Virus record (IMG/VR): IMGVR_UViG_3300008220_001770
Location: 1 to 20,211 of that record
From: a virus
DNA: 20,211 nt
Strand: one strand, 5' to 3'
Each line of letters starts with the position of its first letter. The first letter of the stretch is position 1. Of this stretch, positions 1 through 6,459 are shown piece by piece. Below the pieces are notes generated by a model, which saw only the letters and a list, made by a program, of their open reading frames with translations, was not told the origin of the DNA and made no database searches. Made by a program: the position numbers and the translations under genes.

Positions 1-57
1 ACTCCAGGCGACAGCGTAGTTCTGCCCGTTGAGTTCGACGTTGATCGCGGATGGCAC
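1..57 (-). CDS. Start of an unidentified phage gene, cut by the window edge
   Basis: Nineteen codons are visible, opening with GTG and reading VPSAINVELNGQNYAVAWS (first residue Met in vivo), with no stop before the edge. The GTG lies three bases after the TAG of the adaptor-like gene, the same tight spacing seen elsewhere in this cluster. A weak purine-rich stretch (GGCGGGA) precedes it. The alternating polar/hydrophobic pattern suggests a beta strand, as in many tail or fibre proteins, but 19 residues cannot support a function. The start is inferred from spacing and frame only. Confidence 0.5.
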   Translation of the reverse strand, partial: MPSAINVELNGQNYAVAWS

Positions 58-60
58 GGG

Positions 61-1341
61 CTATTCCCGCCGTACGTCGAAAATGATGTACTTTCCTGAG
101 GAGTCTTCCTCGATGTGCCAAGCCGCACTGGGTGGCTGCGCGTTCAGGTCTCGCATCGTGTAGCTGGGTTTAGCCAGCATAGCATTAACCTCACTTCTCC
201 AGAAGTTAGGATCATGACGAAGGTCGTCCTTGTCACCTTGACCCATTCGGCTGAAGAAGATTTCAGCGGCCTTGGCCTTGATCAACTCCGCGTGGTTGCC
301 GGCCACCTCAGTGGTCCCAGCTTCCGTGGTCGGCTGGCTCAGGTGTCCCTTACCTCTGAGACGTAGGATATGACCGCGAGTCGGTGCGGCTCCGATGGGA
401 ACGTAGTCTCCATTCGGATCATGAATGTCGAGCTGCTCCTCGACGAAGTTGAGCCCACCACCGATGAAGGTCGTTGGTATCGTGTACTTGTAGACGGGAC
501 CCACAGCCATGTAGCCTGCATCAAAATAGGCCGTACCACCATTTGCCACCTCGAGACGTAGGCCGAGTTGGGTAGCCTCGTCAGGGATGGTTTCATGGAT
601 TTCTAGGTACTGCCACTCATCCACACCTGTGTGGTAATCGCTGGACAGGAAGGTTGTGCCCCCATCAGTATCGACTCGAATCCTAGCCCAGTCGGCGGTA
701 GTCGCGTACACCCAGAATGCCGCATGGACAGTCTTGCCTATCAGCTCCTCGATGTTTACTTGGGCAGTCTGGACTTGTCCCTCTGCGGCACCAGAGGCGA
801 TTATCTTGGCTGAGTTGGTGAGGTGTCGGCGAATCGAGGTCTCGTCGGTGATAGTCGGGGTACCCACCTTAGACCACGAGGGGTGGACGTTGGACGAGGC
901 CGCAGTCTCGAAACCGCTGTTGGACAGAAGGTTGTCTACCACCAGACTCTCGTCTCTGAGAGGTAGGTAAAGATGCGGGAACAACTGCTGTGTGGCCCGG
1001 TTGATGGCTTCGCGTTTAATTGCCGGGTCGAACCGGTGCAGTTCGTAGGTGACGCCCGAGGCTATCTGTGCTGAGAATGCTCGAGTCAGTGTGACGGTGG
1101 TAGAGGAGGCAGTGTACCCATTATCGCCTCGCTTACTACGCCGTACGTTGCCATCGTCGGTGCCAGACCTCATCTTCAGGTAGGCTTGGATACCACCGTC
1201 GTCCTCGGTCAGGTCTGCAAGAGAGGTGTCGATCACTGTGGTGCCATCACCAGCACCCACAGACGTGGTCGAAGACGTATGATAGTCACCGATGTCCCGA
1301 GACATCTCTTCGAGAAGGGTCGCAGCGGTAGTTGTCGCCAT
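61..1341 (-). CDS. Adaptor-like virion protein with an inserted carbohydrate-binding-module-like domain
   Basis: 426 residues; ATG directly abuts the TAG of the preceding 69-codon gene. The N-terminal part (1-130) begins with a helix (LLEEMSRDIGDY), passes through a Ser/Thr/Gly beta-rich stretch, and ends in a helical segment (DPAIKREAINRATQQLFPH). Residues about 137-282 look like a jelly-roll CBM4/9-type module: the opening LLSNSGFE, a Trp-containing strand, a GKTVHAAFWVYA strand, an EWQYLEI strand and a closing TAYFDAGYMAVGP strand are the usual landmarks. The protein then returns to a non-CBM context, with a helix AELIKAKAAEIFFSRM and a short C-terminal strand. The outer parts resemble head-tail adaptor or tail-accessory proteins, but I infer that only from helix content and gene position. 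A tail appendage that binds surface sugars is an alternative. The CBM-like call is moderate; the adaptor call is low. Confidence 0.85.
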   Translation of the reverse strand: MATTTAATLLEEMSRDIGDYHTSSTTSVGAGDGTTVIDTSLADLTEDDGGIQAYLKMRSGTDDGNVRRSKRGDNGYTASSTTVTLTRAFSAQIASGVTYELHRFDPAIKREAINRATQQLFPHLYLPLRDESLVVDNLLSNSGFETAASSNVHPSWSKVGTPTITDETSIRRHLTNSAKIIASGAAEGQVQTAQVNIEELIGKTVHAAFWVYATTADWARIRVDTDGGTTFLSSDYHTGVDEWQYLEIHETIPDEATQLGLRLEVANGGTAYFDAGYMAVGPVYKYTIPTTFIGGGLNFVEEQLDIHDPNGDYVPIGAAPTRGHILRLRGKGHLSQPTTEAGTTEVAGNHAELIKAKAAEIFFSRMGQGDKDDLRHDPNFWRSEVNAMLAKPSYTMRDLNAQPPSAAWHIEEDSSGKYIIFDVRRE

Positions 1342-1551
1342 CTATGCCTCTACTGGAACTTGGTCTGGCTTCTCAGCCCCGTTAGATGAGACACCCAGGT
1401 GGTCTGCCGTAGCCTGTAACTCGTCGAGTTCAGCCTGCAACTCCTGCCGATGCCGCTCGGCCATTATGCGACGAAGCTGTTCCGCAGCTAGGGAGTTCTC
1501 TGAGACCAGCATCTCGATATCTGCCTGCGTTATGCCGTTGACTAGAGGCAT
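1342..1551 (-). CDS. Small helical protein of unknown function
   Basis: 69 residues, starting MPLVNGITQADIEMLVSENS. I chose the ATG at 1551-1549 because its A is the last base of the upstream gene's TAA (TAATG), a junction type used four times in this window. A longer reading from the ATG at 1590 is open but would overlap the previous gene by 40 bases. The middle (about 20-50) is a charged amphipathic helix (AEQLRRIMAERHRQELQAEL), probably a coiled coil; the tail is polar and acidic. The location between a fibre-like gene and an adaptor-like gene suggests a minor structural or assembly role. I do not recognise the family. Confidence 0.7.
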   Translation of the reverse strand: MPLVNGITQADIEMLVSENSLAAEQLRRIMAERHRQELQAELDELQATADHLGVSSNGAEKPDQVPVEA

Positions 1552-1766
1552 TAAGCTACAGACCCGTCCCAAGCTGTGCAGATACTGCAATTTGAGGCGT
1601 GTTGCCGTGCAGTCGGGACAGTCCTGACTTTGGCCTTCTCGCTCGTCTGGTTGCCTGCGGTTAGTTTCGTCCCATAGTTCTGATATGCAACCACCGTGTT
1701 GACGGCACTATTCACGCTATCCCTCAACTCCTGTAGATGCTCTAACGTGGCCTCGTTAGTTGCCAT
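1551..1766 (-). CDS. Small hypothetical protein with a C-terminal CxxC
   Basis: 71 residues. ATG lies two bases after the TAG of the fibre-like gene, with a good ribosome binding site (AGGAG about seven bases upstream). The N-terminal third is helical (MATNEATLEHLQELRDSVNS); the rest is polar and ends with a single C-S-I-C pair near the C terminus. The stop overlaps the next start as TAATG. Within the second half, the -1 frame is also open for a long stretch and continues into the next gene, so the true C terminus deserves checking. Function unknown. Confidence 0.65.
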   Translation of the reverse strand: MATNEATLEHLQELRDSVNSAVNTVVAYQNYGTKLTAGNQTSEKAKVRTVPTARQHASNCSICTAWDGSVA

Positions 1767-1768
1767 AA

Positions 1769-2911
1769 CTACGCTCCTATTGCCTCAAGGCGTTTGTGTA
1801 ATTCCTCATACTGTGAATCCATCCGGTGTCGGTTCTGATAGATACCACCAGCCAGGAGTCTGGTCAACGGCTGTATCCGCATATGGTAGCCGCTGGATGC
1901 TTCAGGGACAGTCTCTAATATACCCATCTCTACCATACGCTCCCTATTTGCCAGTCGTTGCTCCTCGGTGACTTCCGGTACTACATGCTCGACACCCTCG
2001 CCGCTGTAGGCAAATCGCTGCAACTCCGTAGCATCATCATACTGGTCGAATATGAGAATCTCGGTATGCTGACCGGCTGTTGAGCCATCAGTGCCTGTAC
2101 CACTTCCAACTTCTACGCTTAGAGCCCCTGCTGAAGTCAGCTTCATCCCAAGGCTACCGCCGCCCGATACGCGGAAGTCACCGGCATTGTCTGCACCGGC
2201 GCGGACAAACGATATTCGTCCGAGTTCTTCCTCGCCGCCATTAGAGTCGTTTTGCCTGAAAACGAACGCTGGGCCGCAGCCGTCAGATACGTCCCCTTCG
2301 CTGTTGTGTATTAGGTCAAAGGCCCGAACTTCCGCATTCGTGGTAGCAGTTTGACGCTGAAAAACGATGTTTCCCGAGCCTTTGTGTATGAACTGGGCAT
2401 CATTCCAAACATTCCCCGATGCTCCGACGTTGTTGATGTCGTAATTCCCCATGTCGATGTCGCCGTCAATGTCTAGGGCAGCAGCCAGTTGCAGCCCCGA
2501 TGAGTCAGTAATAACACCGTCTGTGATTACCGTGCTTCCAATTGTGAAATCAGTAGTAGCATCAACCGTAGCGGAGGTAAGCGCCGTAACTCCAGTTACC
2601 ACACCAGCGGCAATGCTGATAGTTTTACTGAGCAGGATAGAGGCCATCCCCTGACCGAGGTGCAGAATCGCCGTATCCCCATCTGCCAGCAGGAATTCCT
2701 TTGAATGCCCGCCGTCGTTGACCAGCATCTGGATATCGCCGTCATCGTCTATGTTGGAGAGTACCAGCGAGTTAGCTGCTGTCCCCTGGTGGACACTGGT
2801 GCCCACAATTAGACCACCGATTTCATCATTGGCCGAGTTGGCCGCTGCGATCGGTGTGACACGTGCGTTCAGCCGGATTATTGGACCGGCTGAAGAGCCT
2901 TTCAATACCAT
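1769..2911 (-). CDS. Tail fibre or spike-like protein
   Basis: 380 residues, preceded by a strong purine-rich ribosome binding site (AAGGGGGG). Residues about 90-165 are a low-complexity, beta-prone stretch rich in Thr, Val, Asp, Gly and Ala, with short quasi-repeats such as TSATVDATTDFTIGSTVITD and DIDGDIDMGNYDINNVG. This is the style of phage tail-fibre shafts and of collar segments built from hairpin repeats. Residues about 190-290 are Gly-rich beta (for example DFRVSGGGSLGMKLTSAGAL). The last 20 residues form a heptad-like helix (DSQYEELHKRLEAIG), a plausible trimerisation clip. I see no recognisable catalytic tail-chaperone site. An adhesin or fibre role is inferred from composition and position; the exact receptor function is unknown. 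Confidence 0.85.
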   Translation of the reverse strand: MVLKGSSAGPIIRLNARVTPIAAANSANDEIGGLIVGTSVHQGTAANSLVLSNIDDDGDIQMLVNDGGHSKEFLLADGDTAILHLGQGMASILLSKTISIAAGVVTGVTALTSATVDATTDFTIGSTVITDGVITDSSGLQLAAALDIDGDIDMGNYDINNVGASGNVWNDAQFIHKGSGNIVFQRQTATTNAEVRAFDLIHNSEGDVSDGCGPAFVFRQNDSNGGEEELGRISFVRAGADNAGDFRVSGGGSLGMKLTSAGALSVEVGSGTGTDGSTAGQHTEILIFDQYDDATELQRFAYSGEGVEHVVPEVTEEQRLANRERMVEMGILETVPEASSGYHMRIQPLTRLLAGGIYQNRHRMDSQYEELHKRLEAIGA

Positions 2912-2921
2912 GATGCCCCCC

Positions 2922-3227
2922 TTACATTTGACCGGAGAAGAACGACCAGTCTACGGCCCCATCGGATCCACCCTGCCGAATAAACAGGGCACTGGCGATT
3001 TCCTCTCTCGAACGTAGCCTAACGATGTCTCCCACATTGAGTTGAGTTCCCAATGTGGCCGTAGGAGTAAACCCGCCGTTGCTGTAAACCAGTGCGGCAG
3101 TTCGTACATACCCTTCAGCGAGATCGGCTCCCGCAGGAGGGCTAATCCCTGTGGCGTCACTGATGGTCTGAGCCGCCGTAGAGTGTGCTGTACTTCCACC
3201 AGCCGACAATATAGCTGAGAATGCCAT
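2922..3227 (-). CDS. Small beta-rich structural protein
   Basis: 101 residues starting MAFSAILSAGG, with an AGGAAGG ribosome binding site six bases before ATG. The N-terminal half is rich in Ala, Ser, Thr and Gly; the second half has alternating beta segments (RTAALVYSNGG, NVGDIVRLRSREEI, ASALFIRQGGSDGAVDWSFF). The NVGDIVRLRSR segment resembles a small beta-barrel strand pair. It sits immediately upstream of the fibre-like gene and 11 bases after the zinc-finger gene. A small virion protein (fibre base, decoration or tail tip) is likely. No named family is recognised. Confidence 0.75.
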   Translation of the reverse strand: MAFSAILSAGGSTAHSTAAQTISDATGISPPAGADLAEGYVRTAALVYSNGGFTPTATLGTQLNVGDIVRLRSREEIASALFIRQGGSDGAVDWSFFSGQM

Positions 3228-3238
3228 GTGATACCTTC

Positions 3239-4021
3239 CTAGCCGTGCTTCTTACGCTTGTGTGAGTTCAGTTTCCTTGTGGCCCCACCCTGGCTCATGC
3301 TCTTGGCCTTGTAGGTACAGATGTTGCACGGTGCTACCATCTGTACGGGCTTTGGCTCGACTATGGGCTCAACAAGAGCCTCGTCCTCGTACTCGATCTC
3401 TGGCACTATAGGGGCTACAGGCTCGGCCACAGGGGGTGCCGCCGGGGTAAACCCTGCCATCTTCTGCATGGCTACCAGTGTGGCCTCCTCCCGTTCTGTC
3501 TGCCTAGCTTCCTTGGCGTCCGTCGTCAACTGGCTAATCATCTTGTTCTCTTGCGGATGCTTGTGGCGCATGTGGTCCAGTAAGGACATCTTGCTCAGGA
3601 TGGTAGCCTTTGGACAGACAGGGAGCCCCATGGCTGAGTATGTCTCTCGAGAGGGATCATCCGCGTGGAGCATACACTTGATAGTGCCTACTACAGGCCG
3701 GAATCCAGGGTCATTGGTCGTGAATCTACGAGAACCATCCTCACGGGTCTTCTGAAGCTGCTCCGGTAGCATGTTCAGGTTTGTCCTAGACGGATCCCCT
3801 GTCTCGGTGTCATACATCCAGACATATCCCGCGGAACTCAGCTCAGAGATGGCTGACACCCCCAGACCCTCGTCCGCATTCCCAACGATCGTGTCGTGGG
3901 TATGAGTATCTCCAGGTTCGTCGGCCCTCTCAGCCGTCGCGATCATCTCCTGTAGATATGCCAAGTCGTCAGCTTCATACTCGTTGGTATCCATCTCTGT
4001 TATAGGGGGTGCCATGGTCAT
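3239..4021 (-). CDS. Protein with two Cys/His zinc-finger-like motifs
   Basis: 260 residues. Its ATG overlaps the previous stop as ATGA, with AAGGAG about ten bases upstream; a second Met at residue 3 is a possible alternative start. The acidic N-terminal third (1-65) is followed by a first metal-site candidate: C116, C136, H150 and H153/H155 (C-x19-C-x13-H-x2-4-H). A Pro/Val/Glu-rich linker (about 190-230) follows, with PVAEPVAPIVPE-type repeats. The extreme C terminus carries C232, C235, H254 and H259 (C-x2-C-x18-H-x4-H) in a basic context (HKRKKHG). The C2H2-like spacing implies zinc binding and possibly nucleic acid or protein contact. Such fingers are uncommon in phage morphogenesis clusters. 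The function is unknown; the motifs themselves are plain in the sequence. Confidence 0.8.
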   Translation of the reverse strand: MTMAPPITEMDTNEYEADDLAYLQEMIATAERADEPGDTHTHDTIVGNADEGLGVSAISELSSAGYVWMYDTETGDPSRTNLNMLPEQLQKTREDGSRRFTTNDPGFRPVVGTIKCMLHADDPSRETYSAMGLPVCPKATILSKMSLLDHMRHKHPQENKMISQLTTDAKEARQTEREEATLVAMQKMAGFTPAAPPVAEPVAPIVPEIEYEDEALVEPIVEPKPVQMVAPCNICTYKAKSMSQGGATRKLNSHKRKKHG

Positions 4022-4488
4022 TGCAATCTATCTCCTTTTGGTCCGTATATGGCCTTGGTCGGTCCGATATGTGCGTCCTGAACCTGCTCAACAGCCTTGT
4101 AATAGCTATCATCCAGTTTCCTAGGCTCTATATCTGCTGACTGAGGGTCTTGTTCACGTATCGTATCGGCCAACTCCTGTAGTTCAGCCACTGTATGAAC
4201 TAGGACCCAGCGTCCGGTAGCCTCGTCGGGGACGCCGCTGGGGATGTTGAATCCGTCAGCGGTAAAGTCATCCCGTGGGCCCAAGGATTTCAAATAGACA
4301 GCAGGCCTATCCGACCTGACCACCGTAATCCTCTGAACCCGTTCCCATCCCCGTGAGTCAGACCTCATTTCGTTGGTCTCAGACAGACCGAGAGCGTACT
4401 CGTCCGAGTCCACCGAGAAGGCCACTGACATTAAAGGCGGAAGGCTATCGACATTAGTTGCCACTGGATTCTGCTTTCTCTGATACAC
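4018..4488 (-). CDS. Hypothetical protein, possible small virion or assembly factor
   Basis: 156 residues reading from a GTG at 4488-4486 with AAGGAG about ten bases upstream. This start overlaps the end of the 212-residue gene by 35 bases. The next in-frame start, ATG at 4431 (MSVAFSVDSDEYALGLSE), would avoid the overlap but lacks a visible ribosome binding site, so I prefer GTG with modest confidence. The middle (about 50-100) looks like a small beta domain (WERVQRITVVRSDRPAVYL ... GRWVLVHT). It is followed by a helix (VAELQELADTIREQ) and a polar tail. Its stop is coupled to the zinc-finger gene through ATGA. Family not recognised. Confidence 0.75.
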   Translation of the reverse strand: MYQRKQNPVATNVDSLPPLMSVAFSVDSDEYALGLSETNEMRSDSRGWERVQRITVVRSDRPAVYLKSLGPRDDFTADGFNIPSGVPDEATGRWVLVHTVAELQELADTIREQDPQSADIEPRKLDDSYYKAVEQVQDAHIGPTKAIYGPKGDRLQ

Positions 4489-5092
4489 CGTTCGAGGACT
4501 CCTTAGGAGCCTCTCCGATATCTATATCATCCAGCTTGACGGACCCATTCTTTAGGCCCACAATCACCTGAATCAAGGCAGAGTTCCGCTGACGTTCCAT
4601 TTCCAATTCCATGTCTTTACGTCCAAGTAGTGTCAAGATGATGTCGTTCTGACTATTCTCCATGGCTAGCTCTCTTTTAGGAACCTCTCGAGCCGGTTCC
4701 ACTATCCGTGGCACTGGTCCCGGGGACTCTTTACCGTTCGTTCTATTGCGTATCTCATCTAGTGGTAATCCCATCGCCACGGATAGCTGCCTGTGCCATA
4801 GGGCCCTTGGCATCTCACTGTCAGGAGAGTTCCATTCAATGAACTCAGTCTCAAACAAGTCGGTATTCTCGTTGTAAAACGCTGGAATATGCTGCACGAG
4901 GTGCGGGAACATCTTCTCCAGCTCCGCCCACATGCAGCACATTCTTACCCGCATGGTCTTGGCTAGATAGGGGTTAGTCCATTCACCCAGGCGCTGAAAG
5001 GTGCAATCGCATAGATCGTCGCCATGCACCCACCGGATTTCCGGTATCTCTTCACCTTGTGTCTGATGCAAACCCGTATCTGCCAATACCAT
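4454..5092 (-). CDS. Cys-containing hypothetical structural-cluster protein
   Basis: 212 residues, ATG two bases after the stop of the 98-residue gene. Residues 21-75 look like a compact conserved domain: a CxC (C28, C30), the segment RLGEWTNPYLAKTMRVR, a CC pair (C52, C53), then W55 and an aromatic/hydrophobic run MFPHLVQHIPAFYN. Four cysteines in CxC...CC arrangement could bind a metal, though His23 and His64 could also take part. From residue about 115 the protein is polar and Pro-rich. A helix at about 146-182 (LLGRKDMELEMERQRNSALIQ) could be a coiled coil, and the tail is Ser/Glu-rich. No named family can be assigned. Position suggests a tail assembly or minor virion component. Confidence 0.8.
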   Translation of the reverse strand: MVLADTGLHQTQGEEIPEIRWVHGDDLCDCTFQRLGEWTNPYLAKTMRVRMCCMWAELEKMFPHLVQHIPAFYNENTDLFETEFIEWNSPDSEMPRALWHRQLSVAMGLPLDEIRNRTNGKESPGPVPRIVEPAREVPKRELAMENSQNDIILTLLGRKDMELEMERQRNSALIQVIVGLKNGSVKLDDIDIGEAPKESSNGVSEKAESSGN

Positions 5093-5094
5093 CT

Positions 5095-5391
5095 TTAGGC
5101 CTGGATGTTTGAGACAGTGCCGTCTGCGATTATCTTCCTAAGAACCGTGTCACTAGCGAATATGGCCGAGGAAGTCACGATGGCCCCTGCTGCCGCCGTA
5201 CCGGACTTGAACACCACCGCACTGGTCGGATCGGTGGTGGCGAACGCGGTCTCTGCACCCATGTATAGGTTCCCGCCACTGCCACTAACTGTGTCGTTAA
5301 ATAGGGCCACCTCGGTGCCATCTACATAGACGGACAACCGACTGTTCCCGATATCTCTACGCCAACCGTTATGAGTTGGTCCTGCTGCCAT
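5095..5391 (-). CDS. Small beta-rich virion protein, possible decoration protein
   Basis: 98 residues starting MAAGPTHNGWRRDIG, with an AGGAG ribosome binding site ten bases upstream. The composition is Gly, Ser, Thr, Ala and Val-rich, with alternating strands (RLSVYVDGTEVALF, GGNLYMGAE, TSAVVFKSGTAAAGAIVTSSAIF) typical of small jelly-roll or beta-sandwich virion proteins. A short basic helix near the end (TVLRKIIADG) may cap the fold. It is the only gene in this half of the window with a long structured leader: two perfect hairpins lie within the 110 bases ahead of it, which suggests dedicated control of its level. A head decoration or tail-tube-like role is possible, but nothing in the sequence settles it. 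Confidence 0.75.
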   Translation of the reverse strand: MAAGPTHNGWRRDIGNSRLSVYVDGTEVALFNDTVSGSGGNLYMGAETAFATTDPTSAVVFKSGTAAAGAIVTSSAIFASDTVLRKIIADGTVSNIQA

Positions 5392-5406
5392 AATGTTGTA
5401 CTCCTA

Positions 5407-5424
5407 GTGCGGCTAGGGCCGCAC
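5407..5424 (-). promoter_or_regulatory. Short perfect hairpin just upstream of a ribosome binding site
   Basis: On the minus-strand RNA, GTGCGGC pairs with GCCGCAC (seven base pairs, mostly G-C) around a four-base loop CCTA. The 3' arm ends one base before the ribosome binding site of the 98-residue gene (TAGGAG). No T-run follows, so it is not an intrinsic terminator. It could control ribosome access or mark an RNA processing or stability site. The pairing is seen directly; the role is inferred. Confidence 0.6.
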
Positions 5425-5442
5425 CTGAACTAGAAGGCCTAT

Positions 5443-5496
5443 GGGGTCTGAGGGAACGGAAACGAGGAGAGTTTCCGATGAGACCCCTCAGACCCC
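5443..5496 (-). promoter_or_regulatory. Long nested hairpin in the intergenic leader
   Basis: The outer stem is a perfect 12-base inverted repeat (GGGGTCTGAGGG at 5443-5454 with CCCTCAGACCCC at 5485-5496, as read on the plus strand). Inside it a second perfect stem of seven pairs (CGGAAAC/GTTTCCG, 5457-5477) carries a seven-base loop. No T-run follows on the minus strand, so it does not look like an intrinsic terminator. It lies between the lectin-like gene and the 98-residue gene in the only gene-free gap over 100 bases in this half of the window. An RNase III-type processing site, as in T7 late messages, or a translational control element would both fit. Confidence 0.7.
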
Positions 5497-5501
5497 GTTG
5501 A

Positions 5502-6245
5502 TTACACTGTCCAGTCGCGACTGCCGCGTACCAATAGGTAGTCGGCATCCAACTCCTCATTCGCAGCGCCCTTGGCCTCTACCGCCAGGGCCAACGCCAG
5601 GTCCGTCGAGGTCGATACTGCTCCCGCAAGGGTCTTGACGAGAACCTCGTCAATGTACCACTCCACCTCGCCGGTGATCTTGAGAACCAGCTTCAGTACC
5701 TGCCACTCACCTGCGACTGCGTCGTCGTCGAGGTCGAGAGCCGTGGAGTCGGTTACCGCTGATGCGGAGCCTCCGTTGTACACCGCGTGCCAGTCCTCGT
5801 CGTCGGTCAGATCTGCGGAGAGCAGGAACCCGACAAAGTCGGATGCGGTGTTGGTGATGGTCGTACCCGCACCGTGGACCACGTCATCCTCGATGGACAG
5901 TATGTTGGGATCGATGTCTGAGAACCCAAAGAACACCTCTTTAGTATCGAGGTTGTTCAGTTGAATTCGGCACTCTGCCATGATGGTTCCCATCAGGCCG
6001 ACGTCCCACATGATGTTCGTGCCGACGAGAAGCGTGTGTTTGTCCTCGTTGGTGGTCGTCAAGCGTCCCACGCCGTTCAAGTTCGGGTCCGCAGCCCCCG
6101 TGATGACACCGGAGTCAACATCCTCACTTCCATCACCTCCGATGATGAAGTCGCCGTAATTCCGTGTCGCTGCCGTCTCTGCTATGTTGTCCTCGGTCGT
6201 GAAGTCCGTGAACAACTCTACGATTCCGCGTTCACCCTGTGGCAT
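5502..6245 (-). CDS. Lectin-like (concanavalin A-like sandwich) virion protein
   Basis: 247 residues, acidic. ATG overlaps the end of the HNH-like gene by 14 bases, with AGGAG about 11 bases upstream. From about residue 55 onward the protein is a succession of beta strands typical of a laminin-G or concanavalin A-like sandwich: LTTTNEDKHTLLVG, GTIMAECRIQL, KEVFFGFSD, DFVGFLLSAD, DWHAVYNGG, GEWQVLKLVLKITGEVEWYIDEVLVKTL, TDLALALAVEAKG and the closing DADYLLVRG. The strand pair around WYIDEVLVKTL matches the common pattern in such folds (W-Y-I-D-G/E-x-L-V). It sits two genes downstream of the capsid gene, so a head decoration protein is a good guess; a glycan-binding appendage is the alternative. 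Fold assigned from strand pattern only. Confidence 0.85.
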   Translation of the reverse strand: MPQGERGIVELFTDFTTEDNIAETAATRNYGDFIIGGDGSEDVDSGVITGAADPNLNGVGRLTTTNEDKHTLLVGTNIMWDVGLMGTIMAECRIQLNNLDTKEVFFGFSDIDPNILSIEDDVVHGAGTTITNTASDFVGFLLSADLTDDEDWHAVYNGGSASAVTDSTALDLDDDAVAGEWQVLKLVLKITGEVEWYIDEVLVKTLAGAVSTSTDLALALAVEAKGAANEELDADYLLVRGSRDWTV

Positions 6246-6456
6246 CTTGTTCTTTCTCCTGCTGAAGCTCTAGCTCCAGTTGTTTAATACGCTTCCTATA
6301 GGGAGCGGCTATTTCGGATATGTTGCCCGTCTTGCGGGGTACGGCGGCCAGGTTCTCTAGCCGCACGTCCCCCAAATCGCCATTCATCGCGTGTATTACC
6401 CAGCCCTTAGGAATAGGGCCTCGCCTCGCCGTCCACGCTTCCCGGCGGGCGTTCAT
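6232..6456 (-). CDS. Small HNH-fold protein with degenerate catalytic motif
   Basis: 74 residues, ATG three bases after the capsid gene's TAA, with no clear ribosome binding site, so translation is probably coupled. Residues 13-41 match the core of HNH homing-type nucleases: GPIPKGWVIHAMNGDLGDVR followed by LENLAAVPRKTGN, compared with the usual GPIPEGxVVxHxxGDxxDNRxENLxxV. The normally invariant histidine (second position of the DH/HH pair) is Ala24 here, and the usual Asn of DNR is Val31. Both point to a dead nuclease. A charged helix follows (YRKRIKQLELELQQEKEQ). A structural or DNA-binding reuse of the fold is possible, as is a decaying homing endonuclease remnant. Family recognised from memory of the motif. 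Confidence 0.75.
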   Translation of the reverse strand: MNARREAWTARRGPIPKGWVIHAMNGDLGDVRLENLAAVPRKTGNISEIAAPYRKRIKQLELELQQEKEQDATG

Positions 6457-6459
6457 CGA

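Noticed and set aside
1128-1134. RGD tripeptide in the adaptor-like protein
   Set aside because: A three-residue match in a 426-residue protein is expected by chance and RGD integrin logic does not apply to a phage.
3321-3755. Plus-strand open frame of 144 codons opposite the zinc-finger gene
   Set aside because: Low-complexity Ser/Ala/Gly composition mirrors the minus-strand codons; the coupled minus-strand gene explains the region.
5443-5496. Reading the large hairpin as an intrinsic terminator
   Set aside because: No T-run follows the 3' arm on the minus strand, nor a comparable one on the plus strand.
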